From the NCBI RefSeq assembly GCF_963662255.1, contig NC_085052.1:37086654-37150653 (forward strand): DNA of 64,000 nucleotides, read 5' to 3'. Below are positions 8,101 through 20,913 of this stretch, piece by piece. The stretch comes from Cinclus cinclus. Its lineage: Eukaryota; Chordata; Aves; Passeriformes; Cinclidae. The notes under the pieces were generated by a model, which saw only the letters and a program-made list of their open reading frames with translations, ran no database searches and had not been told where the DNA came from. The translations under genes were made by a program, and so were the position numbers. The first letter of the stretch is position 1, and the number at the start of each line of letters is the position of its first letter.

Positions 8101-10348
8101 GCTTCTCTTAACCCCTGTGCTGTCACAATGCATCCCATGCCCTTTTAGGCCACTTGATGTCACAATGAATCATTTGATTCTTGGCCTCCACCGTGGCATA
8201 ATAGATCCTTGCTTCTATTGGTCCCCGTGCTGTAACAATCTATCCCTGGCCCTTTTTATACCCCCTGGTGCCAAAAGGGATCATTAGATTGTTAGCCTGC
8301 ATTGGGTCACAATGGTTCCTTGCTTCTCTTAACCCCTGTGGTGTCACAATGCATCCCATGCGCTTTTAGGCCACTTGATGTCACAATGAATTATTTGATT
8401 CTTGGCCTCCATGGTGGCATAATAGATCCTTGCTTCTATTGGTCCCCGTGCTGTAACAATTCATCCCTGGCCCTTTTAGGCCCATTGGTGTCACAAGGGA
8501 TCATTAGATTGTTAGCCTGCATTGGGTCACAATGGTTCCTTGCTTCTCTTAACCTCTGTGCTGTCACAATGCATCCCATGCCCTTTTAGGCCACTTGATG
8601 TCACAATGAATCATTTGATTCTTGGCCTCCATGGTGTCATAATGGTTCCTTGTTTCTATTGGGCCCCATGCTGTCACAATTCATCCCTGGCCCTTTTACG
8701 CCCCCTGGTGTCAAATGGGATCCTGGGATTATTAGCCTCCATTGGGTCACAATGCATCCTTGCTGCTCTTAACCCCTGTGGTGTCACAATGCATCCCATG
8801 CCCTTTTAGGCCACTTGATGTCACAATGAATCATTTGAGTCTTGGCCTCCACGGTGGCATAATAGATCCTTGCTTCTATTGGTCCCCGTGCTGTAACAAT
8901 CCATCCCTGGCCCTTTTTATACCCCCTGGTGCCACAAGGGATCATTAGATTGTTAGCCTGCATTGGGTCACAATGGTTCCTTGCTTCTCTTAACCTCTGT
9001 GGTGTCACAATGCATTCCAAGCCCTTTTAGGCCACTTGGTCTTACAATGAACCATTTGATTCTTGGCCTTCATGGTGTCATAATGGTTCCTTGCTTCTAT
9101 AGGTCCCCATGCTGTCAGAGTTCATCAGTGGTCCTCTTGCGCCTCCTGGTGTCAAAAGGGATACTTAGATTGTTAGCCTCCATTGGGTCACAATGGATCC
9201 TTGCTTCTCTTAACCCCTGTGCTGTCACAATGCATCCCATGCCCTTTTAGGCCACATGATGTCACAATGAATTATCTGATTCTTGGCCTCAATGGTGGCA
9301 TAATAGATCCTTGCTTCTATTGGTCCCCGTGCTGTAACGATTCATCCCTGGCCCTTTTAGGCCCATTGGTGTCACAAGGGATCATTAGATTGTTAGCCTC
9401 CATTGGGTCACAATGGTTCCTTGCTTCTCTTAACCTCTGTGGTGTCACAATGCATCCCATGTCCTTTTAGGCCACTTGATGTCACAAGGAATCATTTGAT
9501 TCTTGGCCTCCATGGTGGCATAATTGTACCAGGTTTTACTTGGGCCCCATGCTTTCACAATTCATCCCTGCCCCTTTTAGGCCCATTGGTGTCACAAGGG
9601 ATCATTAGATTGTTAGCCTGCATTGGGTCACAATGGTTCCTTGCTTCTCTTAACCTCTGTGGTATCACAATGCATCCCATGCCCTTTTAGGCCACTTGAT
9701 GTCACAATGAATCATTTGATTCTTGGCCTCCATGGTGTCATAATGGTTCCTTGTTTCTATTGGGCCCCATGCTGCCACAATTCATCCCTGGCCCTTTTAC
9801 GCCCCCTGGTGTCAAATGGGATCCTGGGATTTTTAGCCTCCATTGGGTCACAATGGATCCTTACTTCTCTTAACCCCTGTGCTGTCACAATGCATCCCAT
9901 GCCCTTTTAGGCCACATGATGTCACAATGAATTATTTGATTCTTGCCCTCCATGGCGGCATAATAGATCCTTGTTTCTATCGGTCCCCGTGCTGTAACAA
10001 TTCATCCCTGGCCCTTTTAGGCCCATTGGTGTCACAAGGGATCATTAGATTGTTAGCCTCCATTGGGTCACAATGGATCCTTGCTTCTCTTAACACCTGT
10101 GGTGTCACAATGCATCCCATGCCCTTTTGGGCCACTTGATGTCACAATGAATCATTTAATTCTTGGCCTCCATGGTGGCATAATTGTAGCAGGTTTTAAT
10201 TGGGCCCCATTCTTTCACAATACATCCCTGCCCCTTTTAGGCCCATTGGTGTCACAAGGGATCATTAGATTGTTAGCCTGCATTGGGTCACAATGGATCC
10301 TTGCTTCTCTTAACCCCTGTGGTGTCACAATGCATCCCATGCCCTTTT

Positions 10349-13300
10349 AGGCCACATGACGTCACAATGAATCATTTGATTCTTGGCCTCCATGGCGGCA
10401 TAATAGATCCTTGCTTCTATTGGTCCCCGTGCTGTAACAATCCATCCCTGGCCCTTTTTATACCCCCTGGTTCCACAAGGGATCATTAGATTGTTAGCCT
10501 GCATTGGGTCACAATGGTTCCTTGCTTCTCTTAACCTCTGTGGTGTCAAAATGCATCCCATGCCCTTTTAGGCCACTTGATGTCACAATGAATCATTTGA
10601 TTCTTGGCCTCCCTGGTGTCATAAACGTTCCTTGCTTCTATTGGGCCCCATGCTGTCAGAGTCCATCCGTGGTCCTTTTGCGCCCCCTGGTGTCAAAAGG
10701 GATTCTTAGATTGTTAGCCTGCATTGGGTCACAATGGATCCTTGCTTCTCTTAACCCCTGTGCTGTCACAATGCATCCCATGCCCTTTTAGGCCACTTGA
10801 TGTCACAATGAATCATTTGATTCTTGGCCTCCATGGTGGCATAATTGTACCAGGTTTTAATTGGGCCCCATGCTTTCACAATACATCCCTGCCCCTTTTA
10901 GGCGCCTTGGTGTCAAAAGGGATCATTAGATTGTTAGCCTGCATTGGGTCACAATGGATCCTTACTTCTCTTAACCCCTGTGCTGTCACAATGCATCCCA
11001 TGCCCTTTTAGGCCACATGATGTCACAATGAATTATCTGATTCTTGGCCTCCATGGCGGCATAATAGATCCTTGCTTCTATTGGTCCCCGTGCTGTAACA
11101 ATTCATCCCTGGCCCTTTTAGGCCCATTGGTGTCACAAGGGATCATTAGATTGTTAGCCTGCATTGGGTCACAATGGTTCCTTGCTTCTCTTAACCTCTG
11201 TGGTGTCAAAATGCATCCCATGCCCTTTTAGGCCACTTGATGTCACAATGAATCATTTGATTCTTGGCCTCCATGGTGTCATAATGGTTCCCTGCTTCTA
11301 TTGGGCCCCATGCCTTCACAATTCATCCCTGGCCCTTTTACGCCCCCTGGTGTCAAATGGGATGCAGGGATTATTAGTCTCCATTGGGTCACAATGGATC
11401 CTTGCTTCTCTTAACCTCTGTGGTGTCACAATGCATCCCATGCCCTTTTAGGCCACTTGATGTCACAATGAATCATTTGATTCTTGGCCTCCATGGTGGC
11501 ATAATTGTACCAGGTTTTACTTGGGCCCCATGCTTTCACAATTCATCCCTGCCCCTTTTAGGCCCATTGGTGTCACAAGGGATCATTAGATTGTTAGCCT
11601 CCATTGGGTCACAATGGATCCTTGCTTCTCTTAACACCTGTGGTGTCACAATGCATCCCATGCCCTTTTGGGCCACTTGATGTCACAATGAATCATTTGA
11701 TTCTTGGCCTCCATGGTGGTGTAATTGTACCAGGTTTTACTTGGGCCCCATGCTTTCACAATTCATCCCTGCCCCTTTTAGGCCCATTGGTGTCACAAGG
11801 GATCATTAGATTGTTAGCCTCCATTGGGTCACAATGGTTCCTTGCTTCTCTTAACCCCTGTGGTGTCACAATGCATCCCATGCCCTTTTAGGCCACTTGA
11901 TGTCACAATGAATCATTTGATTCCTGGCCTCCATGGTGGTGTAATTGTACGAGGTTTTACTTGGGCCCCATGCTTTCACAATTCATCCCTGCCCCTTTTA
12001 GGCCCATTGGTGTCACAAGGGATCATTAGATTGTTAGCCTGCATTGGGTCACAATGGTTCCTTGCTTCTCTTAACCTCTGTGGTGTCACAATGCATCCCA
12101 TGACCTTTTAGGCCACTTGATGTCACAATGAATCATTTGATTCTTGGCCTCCATGGTGTCATAATGGTTCCTTGTTTCTATTGGGCCCCATGCTTTCACA
12201 ATACATCCCTGCTCCTTTTAGGCCCATTGGTGTCACAAGGGATCATTAGATTGTTAGCCTCCATTGGGTCACAATGGATCCTTACTTCTCTTAACCCCTG
12301 TGCTGTCACAATGCATCCCATGCCCTTTTAGGCCACTTGATGTCACAATGAATCATTTAATTCTTGGCCTCCATGGTGGCGTAATTGTACCAGGTTTTAA
12401 TTGGGCCCCATGCTTTCACAATATATCCCTGCCCCTTTTAGGCCCATTGGTGTCAAAAGGTATCATTAGATTGTTAGCCTGCATTGGGTCACAATGGATC
12501 CTTGCTTCTCTTAACCCCTGTGGTGTCACAATGCATCCCATGCCGTTTTAGGCCACATGATGTCACAATGAATCATTTGATTCTTGGCCTCCACCGTGGC
12601 ATAATAGATCCTTGCTTCTATTGGTCCCCATGCTTTCACAATTCATCGCTGCCCCTTTTAGGCCCATTGGTGTCACAAGGGATCATTAGATTGTTAGCCT
12701 GCATTGGGTCACAATGGTTCCTTGCTTCTCTTAACCTCTGTGCTGTCACAATGCATCCCATGCCCTTTTAGGCCACTTGATGTCACAATGAATCATTTGA
12801 TTCTTGGCCTCCATGGTGTCATAATGGTTCCTTGTTTCTATTGGGCCCCATGCTGTCACAATTCATCCCTGGCCCTTTTACGCCCCCTGGTGTCAAATGG
12901 GATCCTGGGATTATTAGCCTCCATTGGGTCACAATGGATCCTTGCTTCTCTTAACCCCTGTGCTGTCACAATGCATCCCATGCCCTTTTAGGCCACATGA
13001 TGTCACAATGAATTATTTGATTTTTGGCCTCCATGGTGGCATAATAGATCCTTGCTTCTATTGGTCCCCGTGCTGTAACAATCCATCCCTGGCCCTTTTT
13101 ATACCCCCGGGTGCCACAAGGGATCATTAGATTGTTAGCCTGCATTGGGTCACAATGGTTCCTTGCTTCGCTTAACCTCTGTGGTGTCACAATGCATTCC
13201 AAGACCTTTTAGGCCACTTGGTCTTACAATGAACCATTTGATTCTTGGCCTTCATGGTGTCATAATGGTTCCTTGCTTCTATAGCTCCCCATGCTGTCAG

Positions 13301-16300
13301 AGTTCATCCGTGGTCCTTTTGCGCCCCCTGGTGTCAAAAGGGATTCATAGATTGTTAGCCTGCTTTGGGTCACAATGGTTCCTTGCTTCTCTTAACCCCT
13401 GTGCTGTCACAATGCATCCCATGCCCTTTTAGGCCACTTGATGTCACAATGAATCATTTAATTCTTGGCCTCCATGGTGGCGTAATTGTACCAGGTTTTA
13501 ATTGGGCCCCATGCTTTCACAATATATCCCTGCCCCTTTTAGGCCCATTGGTGACAAAAGGGATCATTAGATTGTTAGCCTCCATTGGGTCACAATGCAT
13601 CCTTGCTTCTCTTAACCCCTGTGGTGTCACAATGCATCCCATGCCCTTTTAGGCCACATGATGTGACAATGAATCATTTGATTCTTGGCCTCCACGGTGG
13701 CATAAGAGATCCTTGTTTCTATTGGTCCCCGTGCTGTAACAATCCATCCCTGGCTCTTTTTATACCCCCTGGTGCCACAAGGGATCATTAGATTGTTAGC
13801 CTGCATTGGGTCACAATGGTTCCTTGCTTCTCTTAACCTCTGTGGTGTCACAATGCATTCCAAGACCTTTTAGGCCACTTGGTCTTACAATGAACCATTA
13901 GATTCTTGGCCTTCATGGTGTCATAATGGTTCCTTGCTTCTATAGGTCGCCATGATGTCTAGGTTCGTCCGTGGTCCTTTTGCGCCCCCTGGTGTCAAAA
14001 GGGATTCTTAGATTGTTAGCCTGCTTTGGGTCACAATGGATCCTTGCTTCTCTTAACCCCTGTCCTGTCACAATGCATCCCATGCCCTTTTATGCCACTT
14101 GATGTCACAATGAATCATTTGATTCTTGGCCTCCATGGTGGTGTAATTGTACCAGGTTTTAATTGGGACCCATGCTTTCACAATATATCCCTGCCCCTTT
14201 TAGGCCCATTGGTGTCACAAGGGATCATTAGATTGATAGCCTGCATTGGGTCACAATGGATCCTTACTTCTCTTAACCCCTGTGCTGTCACAATGCATCC
14301 CATGCCCTTCTAGGCCACTTGATGTCACAATGAATCATTTGATTCTTGGCCTCCATGGCGGCATAATAGATCCTTGCTTCTATTGGTCCCCGTGCTGTAA
14401 CATTCCATCCCTGGCCCTTTTAGGCCCATTGGTGTCACAAGGGATCATTAGATTGTTAGCCTGCATTGGGTCACAATGGTTCCTTGCTTCTCTTAACCTC
14501 TGTGGTGTCACAATGCATTCCAAGCCCTTTTAGGCCACTTGGTCTTACAGTGAACCATTTGATTCTTAGCCTTCATGGTGTCATAATGGTTCCTTGCTTC
14601 TATAGGTCCCCATGCTGTCAGAGTTCATCCGTTGTACTTTTGCGCCCCCTGGTGTCAAAAGGGATTCTTAGATTGTTAGCCTGCATTGGGTCACAATGGT
14701 TCCTTGCTTCTCTTAACCCCTGTGCTGTCACAATGCATCCCATGCCCTTTTAGGCCACATGATGTCACAATGAATTATTTGATTCTTGGCCTCCATGGTG
14801 GCATAATAGATCCTTGCTTCTATTGGTCCCCGTGCTGTAACAATTCATCCCTGGCCCTTTTAGGCCCATTGGTGTCACAAGGGATCATTAGATTGTTAGC
14901 CTGCATTGGGTCACAATGGTTCCTTGTTTCTCTTAACCTCTGTGGTGTCACAATGCATCCCATGCCCTTTTAGGCCACTTGATGTCACAATGAATCATTT
15001 GATTCTTGGCCTCCACGGTGGCATAATAGATCCTTGCTTCTATTGGTCCCCGTGCTGTAACAATCCATCCCTGGCCCTTTTTATACCCCCTGGTGCCACA
15101 AAGGATCATAAGATTGTTAGCCTGCATTGGGTCACAATGGTTCCTTGCTTCTCTTAACCTCTGTGGTGTCACAATGCATCCCATGCCCTTTTAGGCCACA
15201 TGATGTGACAATGAATCATTTGATTTTTGGCCTCCATGGTGGCATAATTGTACCAGGTTTTACTTGGGCCCCATGCTTTCACAATTCATCGCTGCCCCTT
15301 TTAGTCCCATTGGTGTCACATGGGATCATTAGATTGTTAGCCTGCATTGGGTCACAATGGTTCCTTGCTTCTCTTAACCTCTCTGCTGTCACAATGCATC
15401 ATGCCCTTTTAGGCCACTTGATGTCACAATGAATCATTTGATTCTTGGCCTCCATGGTGTCATAATGGTTCCTTGTTTCTATTGGGCCCGATGCTGTCAC
15501 AATTCATCCCTGGCCCTTTTACGCCCCCTGGTGTCAAATGGGATCCTGGGATTATTAGCCTACATTGGGTCACAATGGATCCTTGCTTCTCTTAACCCCT
15601 GTGCTGTCACAATGCATCCCATGCCCTTTTAGGCCACTTGATGTCACAATGAATCATTTGATTCTTGGCCTCCATGGTGGCGTAATTGTACCAGGTTTTA
15701 CTTGGGCCCCATGCTTTCACAATACATCCCTGCCCCTTTTAGGCCCATTGGTGTCAAAAGGGATCATTAGATTGTTAGCCTCCATTGGGTCACAATGGAT
15801 CCTTGCTTCTCTTAACCTCTGTGCTGTCACAATGCATCCCATGCCCATTTAGGCCACTTGATGTCACAATGAATCATTTGATTCTTGGCCTCCACGGTGG
15901 CATAATAGATCCTTGCTTCTATTGGTCCCCGTGCTGTAACAATCCATCCCTGGCCCTTTTTATACCCCCTGGTGCCACAAGGGATCATTAGATTGTTAGC
16001 CTGCATTGGGTCACAATGGTTCCTTGCTTCTCTTAACCTCTGTGGTGTCACAATGCATTCCAAGCCCTTTTAGGCCACTTGGTCTTACAATGAACCATTT
16101 GATTCTTGGCCTTCATGGTGTCATAATGGTTCCTTGCTTCTATAGGTCCCCATGCTGTCAGAGTTCATCCGTTGTCCTTTTTCGCCCCCTGGTGTCAAAA
16201 GGGATTCTTAGATTGTTAGCCTGCTTTGGGTCACAATGGAACCTTGCTTCTCTTAACCCCTGTGGTGTCACAATGCATCCCATGCCCTTTTATGCCACTT

Positions 16301-18492
16301 GATGTCACAATGAATCATTTGATTCTTGGCCTCCATGGTGGTGTAATTGTACCAGGTTTTAATTGGGCCCCATGCTTTCACAATATATCCCTGCCCCTTT
16401 TAGGCCCATTGGTGTCAAAAGGGATCATTAGATTATTAGCCTCCATTGGGTCACAATGGATCCTTGCTTCTCTTAACCCCTGTGCTGTCACAATGCATCC
16501 CATGCCCTTTTAGGCCACTTGATGTCACAATGAATCATTTGATTCTTGGCCTCCACCGTGGCATAATAGATCCTTGCTTCTATTGGTCCCCGTGCTGTAA
16601 CAATCTATCCCTGGCCCTTTTATACCCCCTGGTGCCAAAAGGGATCATTAGATTGTTAGCCTGCATTGGGTCACAATGGTTCCTTGCTTCTCTTAACCCC
16701 TGTGGTGTCACAATGCATCCCATGCGCTTTTAGGCCACATGATGTCACAATGAATTATTTGATTCTTGGCCTCCATGGTGGCATAATAGATCCTTGCTTC
16801 TATTGGTCCCCGTGCTGTAACAATTCATCCCTGGCCCTTTTAGGCCCATTGGTGTCACAAGGGATCATTAGATTGTTAGCCTGCATTGGGTCACAATGGT
16901 TCCTTGCTTCTCTTAACCTCTGTGCTGTCACAATGCATCCCATGCCCTTTTAGGCCACTTGATGTCACAATGAATCATTTGATTCTTGGCCTCCATGGTG
17001 TCATAATGGTTCCTTGTTTCTATTGGGCCCCATGCTGTCACAATTCATCCCTGGCCCTTTTACGCCCCCTGGTGTCAAATGGGATCCTGGGATTATTAGC
17101 CTCCATTGGGTCACAATGCATCCTTGCTGCTCTTACCCCCTGTGGTGTCACAATGCATCCCATGCCCTTTTAGGCCACTTGATGTCACAATGAATCATTT
17201 GAGTCTTGGCCTCCACGGTGGCATAATAGATCCTTGCTTCTATTGGTCCCCGTGCTGTAACAATCCATCCCTGGCCCTTTTTATACCCCCTGGTGCCACA
17301 AGGGATCATTAGATTGTTAGCCTGCATTGGGTCACAATGGTTCCTTGCTTCTCTTAACCTCTGTGGTGTCACAATGCATTCCAAGCCCTTTTAGGCCACT
17401 TGGTCTTACAATGAACCATTTGATTCTTGGCCTTCATGGTGTCATAATGGTTCCTTGCTTCTATAGGTCCCCATGCTGTCAGAGTTCATCTGTGGTCCTC
17501 TTGCGCCTCCTGGGGTCAAAAGGGATACTTAGATTGTTAGCCTGCATTGGGTCGCAATGGTTCCTTGCTTCTCTTAACCCCTGTGGTGTCACAATGCATC
17601 CCATGCCCTTTTAGGCCACTTGATGTCGCAATGAATCATTTGATTCTTGGCCTCCATGGTGGCGTAATTCTACCAGGTTTTAATTGGGCCCCATGCTTTC
17701 ACAATTCATCCCTGCCCCTTTTAGGCCCATTGGTGTCACAAGGGATCATTAGATTGTTAGCCTGCATTGGGTCACAATGGTTCCTTGCTTCTCTTAACCT
17801 CTGTGGTATCACAATGCATCCCATGCCCTTTTAGGCCACTTGATGTCACAATGAATCATTTGATTCTTGGCCTCCATGGTGTCATAATGGTTCCTTGTTT
17901 CTATTGGGCCCCATGCTGCCACAATTCATCCCTGGCCCTTTTACGCCCCCTGGTGTCAAATGGGATCCTGGGATTTTTAGCCTCCATTGGGTCACAATGG
18001 ATCCTTACTTCTCTTAACCCCTGTGCTGTCACAATGCATCCCATGCCCTTTTAGGCCACATGATGTCACAATGAATTATTTGATTCTTGCCCTCCATGGC
18101 GGCATAATAGATCCTTGCTTCTATTGGTCCCCGTGCTGTAACAATTCATCCCTGGCCCTTTTAGGCCCATTGGTGTCACAAGGGATCATTAGATTGTTAG
18201 CCTCCATTGGGTCACAATGGATCCTTGCTTCTCTTAACACCTGTGGTGTCACAATGCATCCCATGCCCTTTTGGGCCACTTGATGTCACAATGAATCATT
18301 TGATTCTTGGCCTCCATGGTGGCATAATTGTAGCAGGTTTTAATTGGGCCCCATTCTTTCACAATACATCCCTGCCCCTTTTAGGCCCATTGGTGTCACA
18401 AGGGATCATTAGATTGTTAGCCTGCATTGGGTCACAATGGATCCTTGCTTCTCTTAACCCCTGTGGTGTCACAATGCATCCCATGCCCTTTT
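10349..18492 (+). repeat. Higher-order block B, 37 monomers, 8,144 bp
   Basis: This is a shortened copy of block A. The 10,347 bp offset holds to about 13.6 kb. From about 13.65 kb the matching offset becomes 8,366 bp, meaning nine monomers of A were lost at a join in unit 13651-13871. That unit carries ACAATGCATCCTTGC upstream like unit 3304, and TGATGTGACAATG with GGCATAAGAGATCC like unit 5285. Further shifts follow: units at 15.2-16.2 kb resemble 3.96-4.8 kb of A, and 16.5-17.5 kb resembles 8.1-9.2 kb of A. Confidence 0.78.
15193..15410 (+). repeat. 218 bp monomer with a two-base deletion
   Basis: ACAATGCATCATGCCC replaces ACAATGCATCCCATGCCC at about 15394-15409, giving the shortest unit noted in the window. 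The unit also has TGATGTGACAATG, TTTTAGTCCCATTGG and CTCTCTGCTGTC. It is otherwise related to the class G unit at 3964. Confidence 0.85.
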
Positions 18493-20252
18493 AGGCCACA
18501 TGACGTCACAATGAATTATTTGATTCTTGGCCTCCATGGCGGCATAATAGATCCTTGCTTCTATTGGTCCCCGTGCTGTAACAATTCATCCCTGGCCCTT
18601 TTAGGCCCATTGGTGTCACAAGGGATCATTAGATTGTTAGCCTGCATTGGGTCACAATGGTTCCTTGCTTCTCTTAACCTCTGTGGTGTCACAATGCATC
18701 CCATGCCCTTTTAGGCCACTTGATGTCACAATGAATCATTTGATTCTTGGCCTCCCTGGTGTCATAAACGTTCCTTGCTTCTATTGGGCCCCATGCTGTC
18801 AGAGTCCATCCGTGGTCCTTTTGCGCCCCCTGGTGTCAAAAGGGATTCTTAGATTGTTAGCCTGCATTGGGTCACAATGGATCCTTACTTCTCTTAACCC
18901 CTGTGCTGTCACAATGCATCCCATGCCCTTTTAGGCCACATGATGTCACAATGAATTATCTGATTCTTGGCCTCCATGGCGGCATAATAGATCCTTGCTT
19001 CTATTGGTCCCCGTGCTGTAACAATTCATCCCTGGCCCTTTTAGGCCCATTGGTGTCACAAGGGATCATTAGATTGTTAGCCTGCATTGGGTCACAATGG
19101 TTCCTTGCTTCTCTTAACCTCTGTGGTGTCAAAATGCATCCCATGCCCTTTTAGGCCACTTGATGTCACAATGAATCATTTGATTCTTGGCCTCCATGGT
19201 GTCATAATGGTTCCCTGCTTCTATTGGGCCCCATGCCTTCACAATTCATCCCTGGCCCTTTTACGCCCCCTGGTGTCAAATGGGATGCAGGGATTATTAG
19301 TCTCCATTGGGTCACAATGGATCCTTGCTTCTCTTAACCTCTGTGGTGTCACAATGCATCCCATGCCCTTTTAGGCCACTTGATGTCACAATGAATCATT
19401 TGATTCTTGGCCTCCATGGTGGCATAATTGTACCAGGTTTTACTTGGGCCCCATGCTTTCACAATTCATCCCTGCCCCTTTTAGGCCCATTGGTGTCACA
19501 AGGGATCATTAGATTGTTAGCCTCCATTGGGTCACAATGGATCCTTGCTTCTCTTAACACCTGTGGTGTCACAATGCATCCCATGCCCTTTTGGGCCACT
19601 TGATGTCACAATGAATCATTTGATTCTTGGCCTCCATGGTGGTGTAATTGTACCAGGTTTTACTTGGGCCCCATGCTTTCACAATTCATCCATGCCCCTT
19701 TTAGGCCCATTGGTGTCACAAGGGATCATTAGATTGTTAGCCTCCATTGGGTCACAATGGTTCCTTGCTTCTCTTAACCCCTGTGGTGTCACAATGCATC
19801 CCATGCCCTTTTAGGCCACTTGATGTCACAATGAATCATTTGATTCCTGGCCTCCATGGTGGTGTAATTGTACGAGGTTTTACTTGGGCCCCATGCTTTC
19901 ACAATTCATCCCTGCCCCTTTTAGGCCCATTGGTGTCACAAGGGATCATTAGATTGTTAGCCTGCATTGGGTCACAATGGTTCCTTGCTTCTCTTAACCT
20001 CTGTGGTGTCACAATGCATCCCATGACCTTTTAGGCCACTTGATGTCACAATGAATCATTTGATTCTTGGCCTCCATGGTGTCATAATGGTTCCTTGTTT
20101 CTATTGGGCCCCATGCTTTCACAATACATCCCTGCTCCTTTTAGGCCCATTGGTGTCAAAAGGGATCATTAGATTGTTAGCCTCCATTGGGTCACAATGG
20201 ATCCTTAATTCTCTTAACCCCTGTGCTGTCACAATGCATCCCATGCCCTTTT
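18493..20252 (+). repeat. Truncated higher-order copy C, 8 monomers
   Basis: The third appearance of the domain-1 block starts at 18493, with the CTCCCTGGTGTCATAAACG unit at 18713. Units from 18933 match 11010 onward at an offset of 7,923 bp, so the monomer equivalent to 10790 is missing here. A crossover inside about 18.84-18.88 kb explains this: the preceding unit ends with CCTTACTTC, as the unit before 11010 does. The copy stops at about 20.25 kb. Confidence 0.75.
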
Positions 20253-20913
20253 AGGCCACATGACGTCACAATGAATTATTTGATTCTTGGCCTCCATGGC
20301 GGCATAATAGATCCTTGCTTCTATTGTTCCCTGTGCTGTAACAATCCATCCCTGGCCCTGTTTATACCCCCTTTTGCCACAAGGGATCATTAGATTGTTA
20401 GCCTCCCTTGGGTCACAATGGTTCCTTGCTTCTCTTAACCTCTGTGGTGTCACAATGCATCCCATGCCCTTTTAGGCCACATGATGTCACAATGAATTAT
20501 TTGATTCTTGGCCTCCACGGTGGCATAATAGATCCTTGCTTCTATTGGTCCCCGTGCTGTAACAATTCATCCCTGCCCCTTTTAGGCGCATTGGTGTCAC
20601 AAGGGATCATTAGATTGTTAGCCTCCATTGGGTCACAATGGATCCTTGCTTCTCTTAACCCCTGTGGTGTCACAATGCATCCCATGCCCTTTTAGGCCAC
20701 TTGATGTCACAAGGAATTATTTGATTCTTGGCCTCCATGTTGGCATAATTGTACCAGGTTTTTTTTGGGCCCCATGCTTTCACAATTCATCCCTGCCACT
20801 TTTAGGCCCATTGTTGTCACAAGGGATCATTAGATTGTTAGCCTGCATTGGGTCACAATGGATCCTTGCTTCTCTTAACCCCTGTGCTGTCAGAATGCAT
20901 CCCATGCCCTTTT
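20253..20913 (+). repeat. Mutation-rich monomers at the domain 1/2 boundary
   Basis: Three units carry a cluster of private changes not seen elsewhere: TATTGTTCCCTGTGCTG for TATTGGTCCCCGTGCTG, CCCTGTTTATA for CCCTTTTTATA, CCCCCTTTTGCC for CCCCCTGGTGCC, GCCTCCCTTGGG, AGGCGCATTGG, CCATGTTGGC, GGTTTTTTTTGGGCC for GGTTTTACTTGGGCC, and CATTGTTGTCAC. Many of the changes are G to T. The cluster coincides with the point where the domain-1 block pattern ends. Confidence 0.8.

Larger units (their letters stand above)
2..10348 (+). repeat. Higher-order block A, 47 monomers, 10,347 bp
   Basis: The block is defined by the unit pair at 2-222 (221 bp, class D with GGTTCCACAAGG) and 223 (CTCCCTGGTGTCATAAACG). 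The pair recurs at 10349 and 10570, an offset of 10,347 bp. Successive monomers match their counterparts in block B at that offset from the start through about 3.3 kb. After that, block B is shortened. Block A also holds a copy of its own early part at about 6.83-8.1 kb, plus several poorly conserved units between 4.84 and 5.73 kb. Confidence 0.8.
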
